Below are positions 6,382 through 14,802 of a stretch of 45,985 nucleotides of DNA, piece by piece. Location: the NCBI GenBank assembly GCA_016788635.1, contig JAEUSU010000031.1:1-45985 (forward strand). Direction: 5' to 3'. This stretch comes from Flavobacteriales bacterium. Lineage in GTDB: Bacteria; Bacteroidota; Bacteroidia; Flavobacteriales_F; PHOS-HE28. The translations under genes were made by a program, and so were the position numbers. Within the stretch, counting starts at the first letter, position 1. Every line of letters begins with the position of its first letter. The notes beneath the pieces are model-generated. The model was given only the letters and a program-made list of their open reading frames with translations. It did no database searches and was not told the DNA's origin.

Positions 6382-9192
6382 ATGCACCGCATCGTTCTCT
6401 CCTTCAGCCTGCTGCTCACCAGCCTCTTCGCCCTGGCCCAGAAGGGTACCATCACCGGCACCATAACCGGCCAGGAAGGGGGCAAACTGCAGCCCATGCC
6501 CTTCGTGAACGTGGTGATCCAAGGCACCACCACAGGGGCCACCACCGACCTGGATGGCAGGTTCAGCTTTCAAGCCGAGCCCGGTGCCCATGTGCTGCTG
6601 GTGAGCTTCGTGGGGTTTGAACCGGTGGAACGCAACGTGACGGTGACCGCCGGTCAGACCACCACGGTGAATGTGGAGCTGAAGTCCCTGGCCATTGAAA
6701 TGAAGACCATGGAGGTGGTGACCACGCGCCGCACCGGCACCGAGGCCGCCGTGATGATGGACACCCGCAAAAGCGAACAGGTGGTGAACGGCGTGGGCCG
6801 CGAACAGATCGCCAAAACGCAGGACCGCAACGCCGGTGAAGTGGTGAAGCGCATTCCGGGTGTCACGGTCATTGGCGATCGCTTCATCATGATCCGCGGA
6901 CTGGCCGACCGGTACAACACCGTGATGTTGAACGATGTGATCGCGCCCAGCCTGGAGCCCGACCGTCGCGCCTTCAGTTTCGACCTGCTGCCCAGTGGCG
7001 TGCTGGACCGCATCATGATCCACAAGACCGCCGCACCGGAACTGCCGGGCGATTTCGCAGGTGGCGTGGTGAAGCTGTACACCGTGAACACACCCACCGA
7101 GAACCAGGTGCGCGTGGACCTGCAGAACTCCTTCCGCCCCGGCACCACCTTCAATGACTTCCACAGCAGCCAGCGCAGCAGCACGGATGGGCTGGGCTTC
7201 GATGATGGGCTGCGGCAGCTGCCCCCCAGCTTCCCCAGCGACCTGCGCAAGGTGAGCGGCGACGCACTGACCGCCGCCGGACGCAGCATGGCGAACAACT
7301 GGGTGGCACAGACCAGCACCGCCATGCCGGACCAGCGTTTCCAGGCATCCATCTCCCGCCGCCTGGGCAAGGAGGGCGCCACCACCACCGGCGGTCTGGT
7401 GGCAGGGCTGAGCTATACGGACGCCCGCCTCTCCTTCACGGCCAAGAACTACAACTACAACGTGTACGACCCCGAACTGGGCCGCAGTGACAGCATCTAC
7501 AATTACAGCGACAACGAGAACTTCCGCTATGTGCGGGTCAGTGCCATCTGCAACTTCAGCCTGATCTCCGGTTCGCGCACCAAATTGGAGTTCCGCAACC
7601 TCTTCACCCAGCAGGGCACCGACCAGGCCACGCTGCGCACCGGCAACAACTTCGAGGAGCAGTTCGAGGTGCGGAACTTCGCCTTCCGGTACCAGCAGCG
7701 CACCATTTACAGCGGCCAGTTGCACGGCGAGCATGACCTGCGGCCCAATGTGAGCAAGCTCAGCTGGACCGCAGGCTACGGACTGGCCCTGGGCAAGGAG
7801 CCTGACTTCCGTCGCATCCGCACCGTGCGTGACATCAACAACACCGATGCGAACGCACCCTTCCAGACCATCATACCCCCCGGTGCCACCACACTGGACG
7901 CCGGGCGCTTCTTCAGCGACCTGAACGAGACCGTGCTCACCGGCCGTTTGGACTATGAGCAGAAGCTGCCAGGCGACAGGAACACCGTGAAGATCCGCAC
8001 GGGCCTCTTCACCGAACGCAAGGACCGCAGCTTCGCCGCACGTTGGATGAGCTTCCGCGCGGCCAGCAGCTCACAACTGGACCAAAGCCTGCTCTTCGCA
8101 CCGCTCGACGAGGTGTTCTCCGAAGAGAACATCAACCTCACCACCGGCTTCAAGCTGGAGGAAGGAACCAACCCCAGCGACCGCTACGATGCTTCGAACA
8201 CGCTGCTGGCCGGGTATGCGGGCGCCACGGTGAACTTCACCACCACCACGGTGGTAAGTGCCGGCCTGCGGGCGGAATACAATGTGCAGCAGCTCAACAG
8301 CCGCACCTTCGGCGGCAGGCCTGTAACGGTGGACAACCCGATCCTGAGCATCCTTCCATCCGTGAACGTCTCACGCGCCATCGGCGAACGTGCGCAGGTG
8401 CGCCTGGCCTGGTCCACCACGGTGAACCGCCCCGAGTTCCGCGAGCTCGCACCCTTCGCCTTCTATGACTTCAGCTTCAACAACGTGCTGCGCGGGAACG
8501 ATTCCCTGGAGATCGCCACCATCCAGAACATCGATGCGCGCTACGAGTTCTACCCCAGCTCCAGCGAGGTGTTCAACGTGGGCGTGTTCTACAAACAGTT
8601 CACCAACCCCATCGAGATGTTCTTCCTGCCCGGCGCGGGAAGCGGCGGCACCCGCAACTTCACCTTCGGCAATGCGGAGGACGCCAAGAGCCTGGGGGCT
8701 GAAGTGGAACTGCGCCGCTCATTGGGCAACCTCATCGGCAAAGGCCATCTGAGCCGCATGGGCGTGATGTTCAATGCGGCCTACATCGTCACCGAAGTGC
8801 GCCTGGGCGCAGCCGCCGCCGGGCAGGCGCAGCAGCGTCCGCTCATGGGCCAGAGCCCGTACATCATCAACGCCGGATTGTACTACCAGGACACCGAACG
8901 CAAGCTGCAGTACAGTGTGCTCTACAACGTCATCGGTCCCCGTCTCTTCGCCGTGGGCACCTATGGCACACCGGACATCTACCAGGTGCCGCGCAACGTA
9001 GTGGACCTGGCGGTGACCAAAGGCCTGGGCAAACGGCTGGAAGTGCGCCTGGCCATACAGGACGTGCTGAACCAGCCCGTTCTGCTCATGCAGGACTCCA
9101 ACGACAACGGCCGCATCGACGACCGCGACGAGGACATCATGATGTTCCGCATGGGCAGCTACTTCACGGCGGGCATCGGCCTGCGCTTGTGA
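6382..9192 (+). CDS. TonB-dependent outer membrane receptor with carboxypeptidase-like regulatory domain
   Basis: A 936-residue receptor: signal peptide MHRIVLSFSLLLTSLFALAQ, a CarboxypepD_reg-like beta-sandwich at about 22-108 (FVNVVIQGTTTGATTDLDGRF), a plug domain at about 120-235 (VVKRIPGVTVIGDRFIMIRG, AGGVVKLYT), then a 22-strand-type barrel to the end. The plug signature with MIRGLADRYNTVMLND and EPDRRAFSFDLLP is a distinct subgroup, different from SusC receptors, and no SusD gene follows. Instead the next gene is a beta-helix lipoprotein, a pairing I recall from many Bacteroidota. The substrate is unknown. Phosphorus-containing ligands are one hypothesis, prompted by the Pho-box-like repeats upstream. 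It acts in the outer membrane, energised by TonB-ExbBD encoded elsewhere. Confidence 0.94.
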   Translation: MHRIVLSFSLLLTSLFALAQKGTITGTITGQEGGKLQPMPFVNVVIQGTTTGATTDLDGRFSFQAEPGAHVLLVSFVGFEPVERNVTVTAGQTTTVNVELKSLAIEMKTMEVVTTRRTGTEAAVMMDTRKSEQVVNGVGREQIAKTQDRNAGEVVKRIPGVTVIGDRFIMIRGLADRYNTVMLNDVIAPSLEPDRRAFSFDLLPSGVLDRIMIHKTAAPELPGDFAGGVVKLYTVNTPTENQVRVDLQNSFRPGTTFNDFHSSQRSSTDGLGFDDGLRQLPPSFPSDLRKVSGDALTAAGRSMANNWVAQTSTAMPDQRFQASISRRLGKEGATTTGGLVAGLSYTDARLSFTAKNYNYNVYDPELGRSDSIYNYSDNENFRYVRVSAICNFSLISGSRTKLEFRNLFTQQGTDQATLRTGNNFEEQFEVRNFAFRYQQRTIYSGQLHGEHDLRPNVSKLSWTAGYGLALGKEPDFRRIRTVRDINNTDANAPFQTIIPPGATTLDAGRFFSDLNETVLTGRLDYEQKLPGDRNTVKIRTGLFTERKDRSFAARWMSFRAASSSQLDQSLLFAPLDEVFSEENINLTTGFKLEEGTNPSDRYDASNTLLAGYAGATVNFTTTTVVSAGLRAEYNVQQLNSRTFGGRPVTVDNPILSILPSVNVSRAIGERAQVRLAWSTTVNRPEFRELAPFAFYDFSFNNVLRGNDSLEIATIQNIDARYEFYPSSSEVFNVGVFYKQFTNPIEMFFLPGAGSGGTRNFTFGNAEDAKSLGAEVELRRSLGNLIGKGHLSRMGVMFNAAYIVTEVRLGAAAAGQAQQRPLMGQSPYIINAGLYYQDTERKLQYSVLYNVIGPRLFAVGTYGTPDIYQVPRNVVDLAVTKGLGKRLEVRLAIQDVLNQPVLLMQDSNDNGRIDDRDEDIMMFRMGSYFTAGIGLRL

Positions 9193-9238
9193 GCGTGGCC
9201 ATGCATGGGGGCCATTGGATCCCGTGCAACGCATCCAT

Positions 9239-9289
9239 TTAACGGAGACTTAATGAGGCGTGATGATATGGTAATGTGCCCATCATCAC
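9239..9289 (+). promoter_or_regulatory. Pho-box-like direct repeat plus inverted repeat upstream of the beta-helix lipoprotein
   Basis: TTAACG (9239-9244), a five-base spacer and TTAATG (9250-9255) repeat the 6-5-6 layout found before the TonB receptor. Immediately downstream is an 8-bp inverted repeat, GTGATGAT (9260-9267) with ATCATCAC (9282-9289). Distance to the start codon is about 90 bases, against about 75 for the receptor. Shared control of the pair is inferred. Confidence 0.38.
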
Positions 9290-9344
9290 AGGGTAAAGCT
9301 GAAGCCGTCATTTCGCAGCCGTTAACCAACCTAAACGACCAACG

Positions 9345-10778
9345 ATGTTGAAGTTCCAGACCGCGAGCCTGCTGCTGCTGGCCAGCCTGGCGGTGGCCCT
9401 GCCCGCCTGCAAGAAGAAAGAGGGCTGCACCGACCCCACGGCCACCAACTACGACCCCGACGCCGAAAAGGACTGCTGCTGTGAGTTCGCCACCGTAAAG
9501 CGATTCACCGTGACCGACCTGGGAGGTGGTGTGAAGGCTGTGGAAGGTGAGACGGATGAGAACTTCACCTTTACGAGCGGCACCAAGTGGCTCATCCGGA
9601 GCTTCCTCTATGTGAACAACGGGGCCACCCTCACCGTGGAACCGGGCACCATCGTGAAAGGCGACAAGGACTCGAAGGGCACATTGATCATCCGCCGCGG
9701 CGGCAAGATCAATGCGGCCGGCACGGCAGCCCAACCCATCGTATTCACCAGCAACCAGCCCGCCGGCAGCCGTGACTACGGAGACTGGGGAGGGATCATC
9801 ATCTGCGGCCGTGCACCGCACAACCAGCCCAGCGACCCCGTGATCGAGGGCGGACCGGATGCCCAGTATGGCGGCACCAACGCCACCGACAACAGCGGGG
9901 TGATGCAGTACGTGCGCATCGAGTTCTGCGGCATCGCCTTCCAGCCGAACCAGGAGGTGAACGGCCTGACCATGGGCGCTGTGGGCCGTGGCACCACCAT
10001 GGACCACATCCAGGTAAGCTATTGTGGGGATGACAGCTACGAGTGGTTCGGTGGCACCGTGGACGCCAAATACCTGATCGCCTTCCGCGGCTGGGACGAT
10101 GACTTCGACCAGGATTTCGGCTGGCAGGGCCGCGTACAGTACGCCGTATCGCTGCGCGACCCCAACATCGCCGACCAGAGCTCCAGCAACGGTTTCGAAT
10201 GCGACAACGACGCAGCCGGCAACCCCGCAAGCCCCTACAGCCAGGGCGTATGGAGCAATGTGAGCATTTTCGGTCCGAAGGCCGATGCCAGCACCACCAT
10301 CAACGGGCAGTATGCCCGCGCGTTGCACCTGCGCCGCAACACGAAGACCCAGGTGTTCAACAGCGTGTTCGCCGGTTATCCTACAGGGCTGTACATTGAT
10401 GGCAACAGCACGCAGGCCAATGCCCAGAACAACGACCTCATGTTCCGCAACAGTGTGATCGCCGGCATGGGCACCCCGCTGAACGTGCCCGGCAGCCAGA
10501 CCTGGGACCAGGCCGCCATCACCAGCTGGTTCAACACCGGCGGCTGGAACAACACGGTGTACCCCAACAACACGGACCTGCAGGTGGCCGACCCTTTCAA
10601 CCTGTCGGCACCGAACTTCCTGCCCAATGGCGGCAGCCCGTTGCTGACCGGTGCCGAGTTCAGCTGGGCCCCCTTGACCAGCGGCTTTTTTGAGACGGTC
10701 GGTTTCCGCGGTGCCTTCGGCGCCACGGACTGGACCGCCGGCTGGGCCAACTGGGACCCGCAGAACACGCCTTACTGA
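9345..10778 (+). CDS. lipoprotein with parallel beta-helix fold, partner of the TonB receptor
   Basis: A 477-residue protein. The lipobox LPAC places the lipid-carrying cysteine at residue 22, followed by lysines. A short Cys-rich segment, GCTDPTATNYDPDAEKDCCC (27-46), matches a small motif often seen singly or in tandem in Bacteroidota surface proteins. The rest reads as a right-handed beta-helix: GATLTVEPGTIVKGDKDSKG, then repeated Asn/Gly-rich turns such as RDYGDWGGIIICG, DNSGVMQYVRIEF and DDSYEWFGGTVDAKYL. This is a widespread Bacteroidota family encoded beside a TonB receptor of the preceding type; it is sometimes misnamed multidrug transporter. It is probably outer-membrane anchored and cooperates with the receptor in ligand capture; the ligand is unknown. 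Confidence 0.88.
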   Translation: MLKFQTASLLLLASLAVALPACKKKEGCTDPTATNYDPDAEKDCCCEFATVKRFTVTDLGGGVKAVEGETDENFTFTSGTKWLIRSFLYVNNGATLTVEPGTIVKGDKDSKGTLIIRRGGKINAAGTAAQPIVFTSNQPAGSRDYGDWGGIIICGRAPHNQPSDPVIEGGPDAQYGGTNATDNSGVMQYVRIEFCGIAFQPNQEVNGLTMGAVGRGTTMDHIQVSYCGDDSYEWFGGTVDAKYLIAFRGWDDDFDQDFGWQGRVQYAVSLRDPNIADQSSSNGFECDNDAAGNPASPYSQGVWSNVSIFGPKADASTTINGQYARALHLRRNTKTQVFNSVFAGYPTGLYIDGNSTQANAQNNDLMFRNSVIAGMGTPLNVPGSQTWDQAAITSWFNTGGWNNTVYPNNTDLQVADPFNLSAPNFLPNGGSPLLTGAEFSWAPLTSGFFETVGFRGAFGATDWTAGWANWDPQNTPY

Positions 10779-10799
10779 TCGGTTTGGCCGAACGTGATG

Positions 10800-10830
10800 G
10801 AGCCCCTGCCGGATGGCGGGGGCTCTTCCT
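10800..10830 (+). terminator. rho-independent terminator after the beta-helix lipoprotein
   Basis: GAGCCCCTGCC pairs with GGCGGGGGCTC (one G-T wobble) around a GGAT loop, and TTCCTTT follows on the plus strand. The hairpin also lies just past the stop codon of the convergent YqaA gene and may end both transcripts. Confidence 0.8.
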
Positions 10831-10841
10831 TTCCATACCCA

Positions 10842-11282
10842 TCAGCGCAGCACGGCGAGCACTACGGCATACCGCGCCAGCTTGCCCGCGAACATCCAAA
10901 GGGCTGTCCAACCCACGGGGGCCTTGAAGAGCCCCAAGGCTGCGGCAATGAGGTCACCCACCAGAGGCGCCCAGCACAGCCAGGCCAGCCAGGGGCCATG
11001 CCGCTGTGCACGCTTTGCCCATGCCTGCGCGCGGGGGCTGTCCAGCCCCACCCAACGACCCAATCTGCCCTGCGCCCCCCAACGACCAATGGCATAGGTG
11101 CTCATGCCCCCCAGCCAGTTGCCGGCGGTGGCCACGCCCAACAGGGTGAGCGTGGGCCAGGGTCCCATGGCCATGACCGCGAGCAGGGCCTCACTGCTCA
11201 AGGGCAACAGGGTGGCGGCCAAAAACGTTCCAAGGAACAGCCCCACCAACCCCCATTGCTCCCAGACCGGCCCCAGCTCCAT
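10842..11282 (-). CDS. YqaA/DedA-family membrane protein
   Basis: A 146-residue integral membrane protein of the SNARE-associated/DedA superfamily, size and features of YqaA. Four to five hydrophobic segments are visible: GLVGLFLGTFLAATLLPLSS, ALLAVMAMGPWPTLTLLGVA, WLAWLCWAPLVGDLIAAALG and the C-terminal ALWMFAGKLARYAVVLAV. The LPLSSEALL and GNWLGGMSTYAIGRW segments are typical of the family. DedA proteins act as membrane transporters, some flipping polyprenyl or phospholipid carriers; the substrate of this subgroup is not established. The frame is open to an upstream ATG at 11357, but ATG 11282 (MELGPVWEQWG) fits family length and leaves room for the divergent promoter region. Confidence 0.85.
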   Translation of the reverse strand: MELGPVWEQWGLVGLFLGTFLAATLLPLSSEALLAVMAMGPWPTLTLLGVATAGNWLGGMSTYAIGRWGAQGRLGRWVGLDSPRAQAWAKRAQRHGPWLAWLCWAPLVGDLIAAALGLFKAPVGWTALWMFAGKLARYAVVLAVLR

Positions 11283-11300
11283 GCCACGAAGATGCACCCA

Positions 11301-11308
11301 TACTTTCG
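11301..11308 (+). promoter_or_regulatory. -7-like box before the outer membrane barrel gene
   Basis: TACTTTCG differs by one base from TAnnTTTG and lies about 40 bases before the ATG at 11349, inside the short divergent gap with yqaA. Confidence 0.42.
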
Positions 11309-11348
11309 GCAAGGTCTTTGGCCTGCGATCGCCGAACACCGTTCCACC

Positions 11349-12032
11349 ATGCGCCACCTCACGACCATAGCCCTGCTGGCCTCGGCCCTGGTGGCCAGCG
11401 CGCAGAACGAGAACCGTGGCCGGAGCGCCACCTTAAGCCTGGGCGGCCACTATGGTGAACCGCTGGGGGAATTTGAGCAGGTCTGGGAAAGTGGCTTTCC
11501 AGGCCTGGGCGGACAGCTCTCCGTGCCCATGCGCCGGCTGCCATTCGAATGGGGCCTGGGCTTCACGTGGAGCTATCTGGGGAACAAGGACTTCACCGTG
11601 CCCATTGACGTAGCCAGCGTGCCCAGCAAGACGGGTGAGTTGGACGTGAACGTGAATCTGTATGCCGTGCATCCCTTCCTCCGCTTCCGCCCCATTCAGG
11701 GTCGTGTAATGCCCTACGTGGACGGCCTCGCGGGGGCGAGGGCCTTCACCATACGCACCCGCCTTACCGCTGATGGTGTGGATGGTCCGTTGAGCAAGAA
11801 GACCGAGGATGTGGACATCGCCTCCAGCTGGGGCTGGGCGGTCGGTTTGATGGTGGCCGTAACGGGCAACCTATACGTGGAAGGGCGTTTTGAAAAGCTG
11901 CGCGGGGGTGAAGCCACTTACGTGGACAGGGAGACCATTGATGTGGATGCCAATGGCCGCCTGACTTACGGTACGCGCACCAGCACCACGGACATGTGGC
12001 TGGCACAACTGGGTATCGCGTTGCGGTTTTAA
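11349..12032 (+). CDS. predicted outer membrane beta-barrel protein
   Basis: A 227-residue protein: signal peptide MRHLTTIALLASALVASAQ, then alternating hydrophobic and polar strands typical of an 8-stranded OmpX/OmpW-like barrel (ATLSLGGHYGEP, FEWGLGFTWSYLG, VNLYAVHPFLRFRP, SSWGWAVGLMVAVTGNLYVEG), ending in LAQLGIALRF. The terminal phenylalanine is the usual Bam recognition residue. The frame is open upstream to 10794, but that part is antisense to the yqaA gene and lacks a signal peptide. Function unknown. It is followed by a 123-base gap containing a long inverted repeat and the purH promoter. Confidence 0.83.
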   Translation: MRHLTTIALLASALVASAQNENRGRSATLSLGGHYGEPLGEFEQVWESGFPGLGGQLSVPMRRLPFEWGLGFTWSYLGNKDFTVPIDVASVPSKTGELDVNVNLYAVHPFLRFRPIQGRVMPYVDGLAGARAFTIRTRLTADGVDGPLSKKTEDVDIASSWGWAVGLMVAVTGNLYVEGRFEKLRGGEATYVDRETIDVDANGRLTYGTRTSTTDMWLAQLGIALRF

Positions 12033-12050
12033 GGTCCGTCAAGGAGCGGA

Positions 12051-12109
12051 TCTCCCGGCGGGCATGTTGGTAACCCCGTTGGCAAGGCGTTCACCAGCGC
12101 CCCGGGAGA
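12051..12109. other. long-range inverted repeat between the barrel gene and purH
   Basis: TCTCCCGG (12051-12058) and CCGGGAGA (12102-12109) are perfect 8-bp arms separated by 43 bases. There is no T tract. It could be the 3' end structure of the barrel mRNA or an operator before purH. Confidence 0.35.
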
Positions 12110-12124
12110 GCATGCGTTCAGGCT

Positions 12125-12132
12125 TAAACTTG
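12125..12132 (+). promoter_or_regulatory. -7 box of the purH transcript
   Basis: TAAACTTG has one mismatch to TAnnTTTG and is followed by CGC. It lies 23 bases before the TTG start of purH, predicting a leader of about 15-20 bases. Confidence 0.45.
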
Positions 12133-12155
12133 CGCACCATCAGCCAACACCCGCA

Positions 12156-13691
12156 TTGAACGACCGCAAGCGCATTCAAAGCGCGCTTCTCTCGGTATTC
12201 CACAAGGACGGACTTGAACCCATCGTCCGGGCGCTCCATCGCCTGGGGGTCCATCTCTATTCCACCGGTGGCACCCAGGAATTCATTCATCAACTCGGCA
12301 TTCCGGTCACACCGGTGGAGGACCTCACCTCCTACCCCAGCATTTTGGGCGGCCGGGTGAAGACCCTGCACCCCAAGGTATTCGGGGGCATCCTGGGCCG
12401 GCGTGGGTTGGACAGCGACGTGGCGCAGCTGGAGGAATACCACATCCCCACCATCGACCTGGTGGTGGTGGACCTCTACCCTTTCGAGCAGACCGTGGCC
12501 GGTGGCGGAACCGAGGATGCCATCATCGAGAAGATCGACATCGGTGGCATTGCCCTCATCCGTGCCGGGGCGAAGAACCACGGCGACGTGGTGATCGTGC
12601 CCAGCCGGGACCAATACCCGGACCTGCTGCACCTGCTGGAGGCCCAGAACGGGGAAAGCACCCTGGCCCAGCGCAAGGCATTCGCCGCTGCAGCCTTCGG
12701 GGTGAGCGCGCGGTACGACAGTGCCATCCACCAGTGGTTCATCGGAGGGCCACAACAGCTGGCTCCGCCCATGCAAGGCCAGCCGGTGCACCCTTTGCGA
12801 TACGGCGAGAACCCTCACCAGGAAGCCTCGTTCATTGGCGACCTGCACGGGCTGTTCGAGCAGTTGCACGGCAAGGAACTGAGCTACAACAACCTCCTCG
12901 ACCTGGATGCCGGTCTGGAGTTGATCGATGATCTGGCAACCCTTCCGGGAATACCCTTCGCCATTCTGAAGCACAACAATGCCTGCGGTGCCGCCGTGCG
13001 CAGCACGTTGAAGGAAGCCTGGGACGCGGCATTGGCCGCCGACCCCACCAGCGCTTTTGGCGGGGTCTTCATCACATCGGCCACGGTTGACAAGGCCACT
13101 GCTGAAGCCATGGACGCGATCTTCTTTGAGATCATCTGCGCTGCAGACTTCGATCCGGAAGCGCTCGAGGTCCTTCGCCGGAAGAAGAACCGCATCATCC
13201 TGCGGCGCAAGGGGAAGGGACATCTCTCCCGGCACTGGCGGTCAGCGCTCGGGGGGCTGCTCACCCAGGCCCCCAACCAGTTGGTGCCCGAAGCTTCGGC
13301 CATGCGCACGGCCACTGCCAAAGCCCCCACACCACAGGAACTGAACGACCTGGTCTTCGCCACCATCCTGGTGAAGCACACCAAGAGCAACGCCATCGTG
13401 CTGGCCAAGGGCAAGCAATTGCTGGCCAGCGGCACTGGCCAGACCAGCCGCGTGGACGCCCTCGAGCAGGCCATCGCAAAGGCCCGCAAGTTCACCTTCG
13501 ATCTGGGCGGTGCCGTGATGGCCAGTGACGCCTTCTTCCCCTTCCCGGACTGTGTGGAGATCGCCCACCAGGCCGGTATTTCCGCCGTGGTGCATCCGGG
13601 CGGCAGCATCCGCGATCAGGAGAGCATCGACTATTGCAACGCACATGGCATGGCCATGTGCATCACCGGCACACGCCACTTCAAACACTAA
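12156..13691 (+). CDS. purH: bifunctional AICAR formyltransferase/IMP cyclohydrolase PurH
   Basis: A 511-residue cytoplasmic enzyme for the last two steps of purine synthesis: 10-formyl-THF-dependent formylation of AICAR and ring closure to IMP. The N-terminal MGS-like cyclohydrolase domain (about 1-190) contains YSTGGTQEFI, GGRVKTLHPKVFGGIL and DLVVVDLYPFEQTV. The C-terminal AICARFT domain begins near RYGENPHQEA and carries the Lys-His active-site pair in LKHNNACGAA, then PTSAFGGVF and SDAFFPFPD. The start codon is TTG; no in-frame ATG or GTG precedes it within the gap, and MNDRKRIQSALLSVFHKDGL matches the family start. Length fits the short Bacteroidota form. mreB follows after 10 bases, so purH may be transcribed with the rod-shape genes. 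Confidence 0.96.
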   Translation: MNDRKRIQSALLSVFHKDGLEPIVRALHRLGVHLYSTGGTQEFIHQLGIPVTPVEDLTSYPSILGGRVKTLHPKVFGGILGRRGLDSDVAQLEEYHIPTIDLVVVDLYPFEQTVAGGGTEDAIIEKIDIGGIALIRAGAKNHGDVVIVPSRDQYPDLLHLLEAQNGESTLAQRKAFAAAAFGVSARYDSAIHQWFIGGPQQLAPPMQGQPVHPLRYGENPHQEASFIGDLHGLFEQLHGKELSYNNLLDLDAGLELIDDLATLPGIPFAILKHNNACGAAVRSTLKEAWDAALAADPTSAFGGVFITSATVDKATAEAMDAIFFEIICAADFDPEALEVLRRKKNRIILRRKGKGHLSRHWRSALGGLLTQAPNQLVPEASAMRTATAKAPTPQELNDLVFATILVKHTKSNAIVLAKGKQLLASGTGQTSRVDALEQAIAKARKFTFDLGGAVMASDAFFPFPDCVEIAHQAGISAVVHPGGSIRDQESIDYCNAHGMAMCITGTRHFKH

Positions 13692-13701
13692 GCGCATCCG
13701 T

Positions 13702-14730
13702 ATGGCCTGGTTCAGCAGCTTTTTCACCCAGGAGATCGCCATCGATCTGGGAACAGCCAACACCCTGATCATTTACAATGACAAGGTGGTGGTGGACGAA
13801 CCCAGCATTGTGGCGGTGGACCGCAACAGCGGCAAGGTCATCGCCATCGGCCGCCAGGCGCAGCAGATGCATGGCAAGACCCACGAGAACATCAAGACCA
13901 TACGTCCGCTGAAGGACGGCGTGATCGCCGACTTCCAGGCCGCCGAGGAGATGATCAAGGGCATGATCAAGATGATCAAGCCCGGCCGGCAGCTCTTCAC
14001 GCCCAGCCTGCGCATGGTCATCTGCATCCCCAGCGGCATCACCGAGGTGGAAAAGCGCGCCGTGCGGGACAGCGCGGAGCATGCCGGAGCCAAGGAGGTC
14101 TACCTGATCCATGAGCCCATGGCCGCCGCCATCGGCATCGGCATCGATGTGGAGGAGCCCATGGGCAACATGATCATCGACATCGGAGGGGGCACCTCGG
14201 AGATCGCCGTGATCGCGCTGGGCGGCATCGTGTGCGACAAGAACATCCGCGTGGCCGGTGACGAGTTCACGCAGGACATTGAAGAGTACATGCGCCGCCA
14301 GCACAACATTCTGGTGGGCGAGCGCACGGCCGAACAGATCAAGATCGAAGTGGGTGCGGCCATGACCGAGCTGGACAACCCGCCGCCCGACTACGCCGTG
14401 CGTGGCCGGGACCTGATGACGGGCATCCCCAAGGAGATCACCGTCACATACAGCGAGATCGCGCAGGCATTGGACAAATCGATCAGCAAGATCGAAGAGG
14501 CCATCCTGAGCGCGTTGGAGAGCACCCCGCCCGAACTGAGCGCGGACATTTACAAGACCGGCATCTACATGGCCGGTGGCGGTGCCCTGCTGCGCGGGCT
14601 GGACAAGCGCGTGAGCATCAAGACCAAGCTTCCGGTGCACGTGGCCGAGGACCCGCTTCGTGCGGTGGCCCGCGGTACGGGCATCGCACTGAAGAACATC
14701 GACCGGTTCCAGTTCCTGATGAGAGAGTGA
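13702..14730 (+). CDS. mreB: rod-shape determining actin homolog MreB
   Basis: A 342-residue bacterial actin that polymerises under the inner membrane and positions the wall elongation complex. ATPase motifs are visible: phosphate 1 EIAIDLGTANTLI (about 11-23), phosphate 2 NMIIDIGGGTSEIAVIALGG and the C-terminal YMAGGGALLRGLDKR. The N-terminal MAWFSSFFTQ is a plausible membrane-binding amphipathic segment. The open frame continues upstream to 13525 through the end of purH, but the ATG at 13702 matches the family start. It is the first gene of mreB-mreC-mreD-PBP2-rodA. A 72-base gap with heptamer repeats separates it from mreC. Confidence 0.97.
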   Translation: MAWFSSFFTQEIAIDLGTANTLIIYNDKVVVDEPSIVAVDRNSGKVIAIGRQAQQMHGKTHENIKTIRPLKDGVIADFQAAEEMIKGMIKMIKPGRQLFTPSLRMVICIPSGITEVEKRAVRDSAEHAGAKEVYLIHEPMAAAIGIGIDVEEPMGNMIIDIGGGTSEIAVIALGGIVCDKNIRVAGDEFTQDIEEYMRRQHNILVGERTAEQIKIEVGAAMTELDNPPPDYAVRGRDLMTGIPKEITVTYSEIAQALDKSISKIEEAILSALESTPPELSADIYKTGIYMAGGGALLRGLDKRVSIKTKLPVHVAEDPLRAVARGTGIALKNIDRFQFLMRE

Positions 14731-14731
14731 T

Positions 14732-14794
14732 GAGGGGCGAGGGGCGCGCCTCCATGCAGCGCCGCCCGCCACTCCCCACTCGCCACCCGCCACC
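14732..14794. repeat. degenerate heptamer repeats in the mreB-mreC gap
   Basis: Two GAGGGGC units stand at 14732-14745, then from 14760 to 14794 there are five consecutive 7-base units: CGCCGCC, CGCCACT, CCCCACT, CGCCACC, CGCCACC. The second block is roughly the complement of the first type, so the region could fold on itself. It is the only obvious simple repeat in an intergenic gap here. Confidence 0.6.
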
Positions 14795-14802
14795 TTGGTG
14801 AG

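Noticed and set aside
6367..7734. Long minus-strand open frame (455 codons) antisense to the TonB receptor
   Set aside because: Its composition (Val, His, Gly, Ala) is that of a high-GC antisense frame, and the plus strand encodes a clear receptor.
9159..10328. Minus-strand open frame of 389 codons antisense to the beta-helix lipoprotein
   Set aside because: No recognisable protein, and the sense strand has a lipobox and a repeat fold.
10794..12032. Longer 412-residue form of the barrel protein
   Set aside because: The extension is antisense to the yqaA gene and hides the signal peptide; the start at 11349 is correct.
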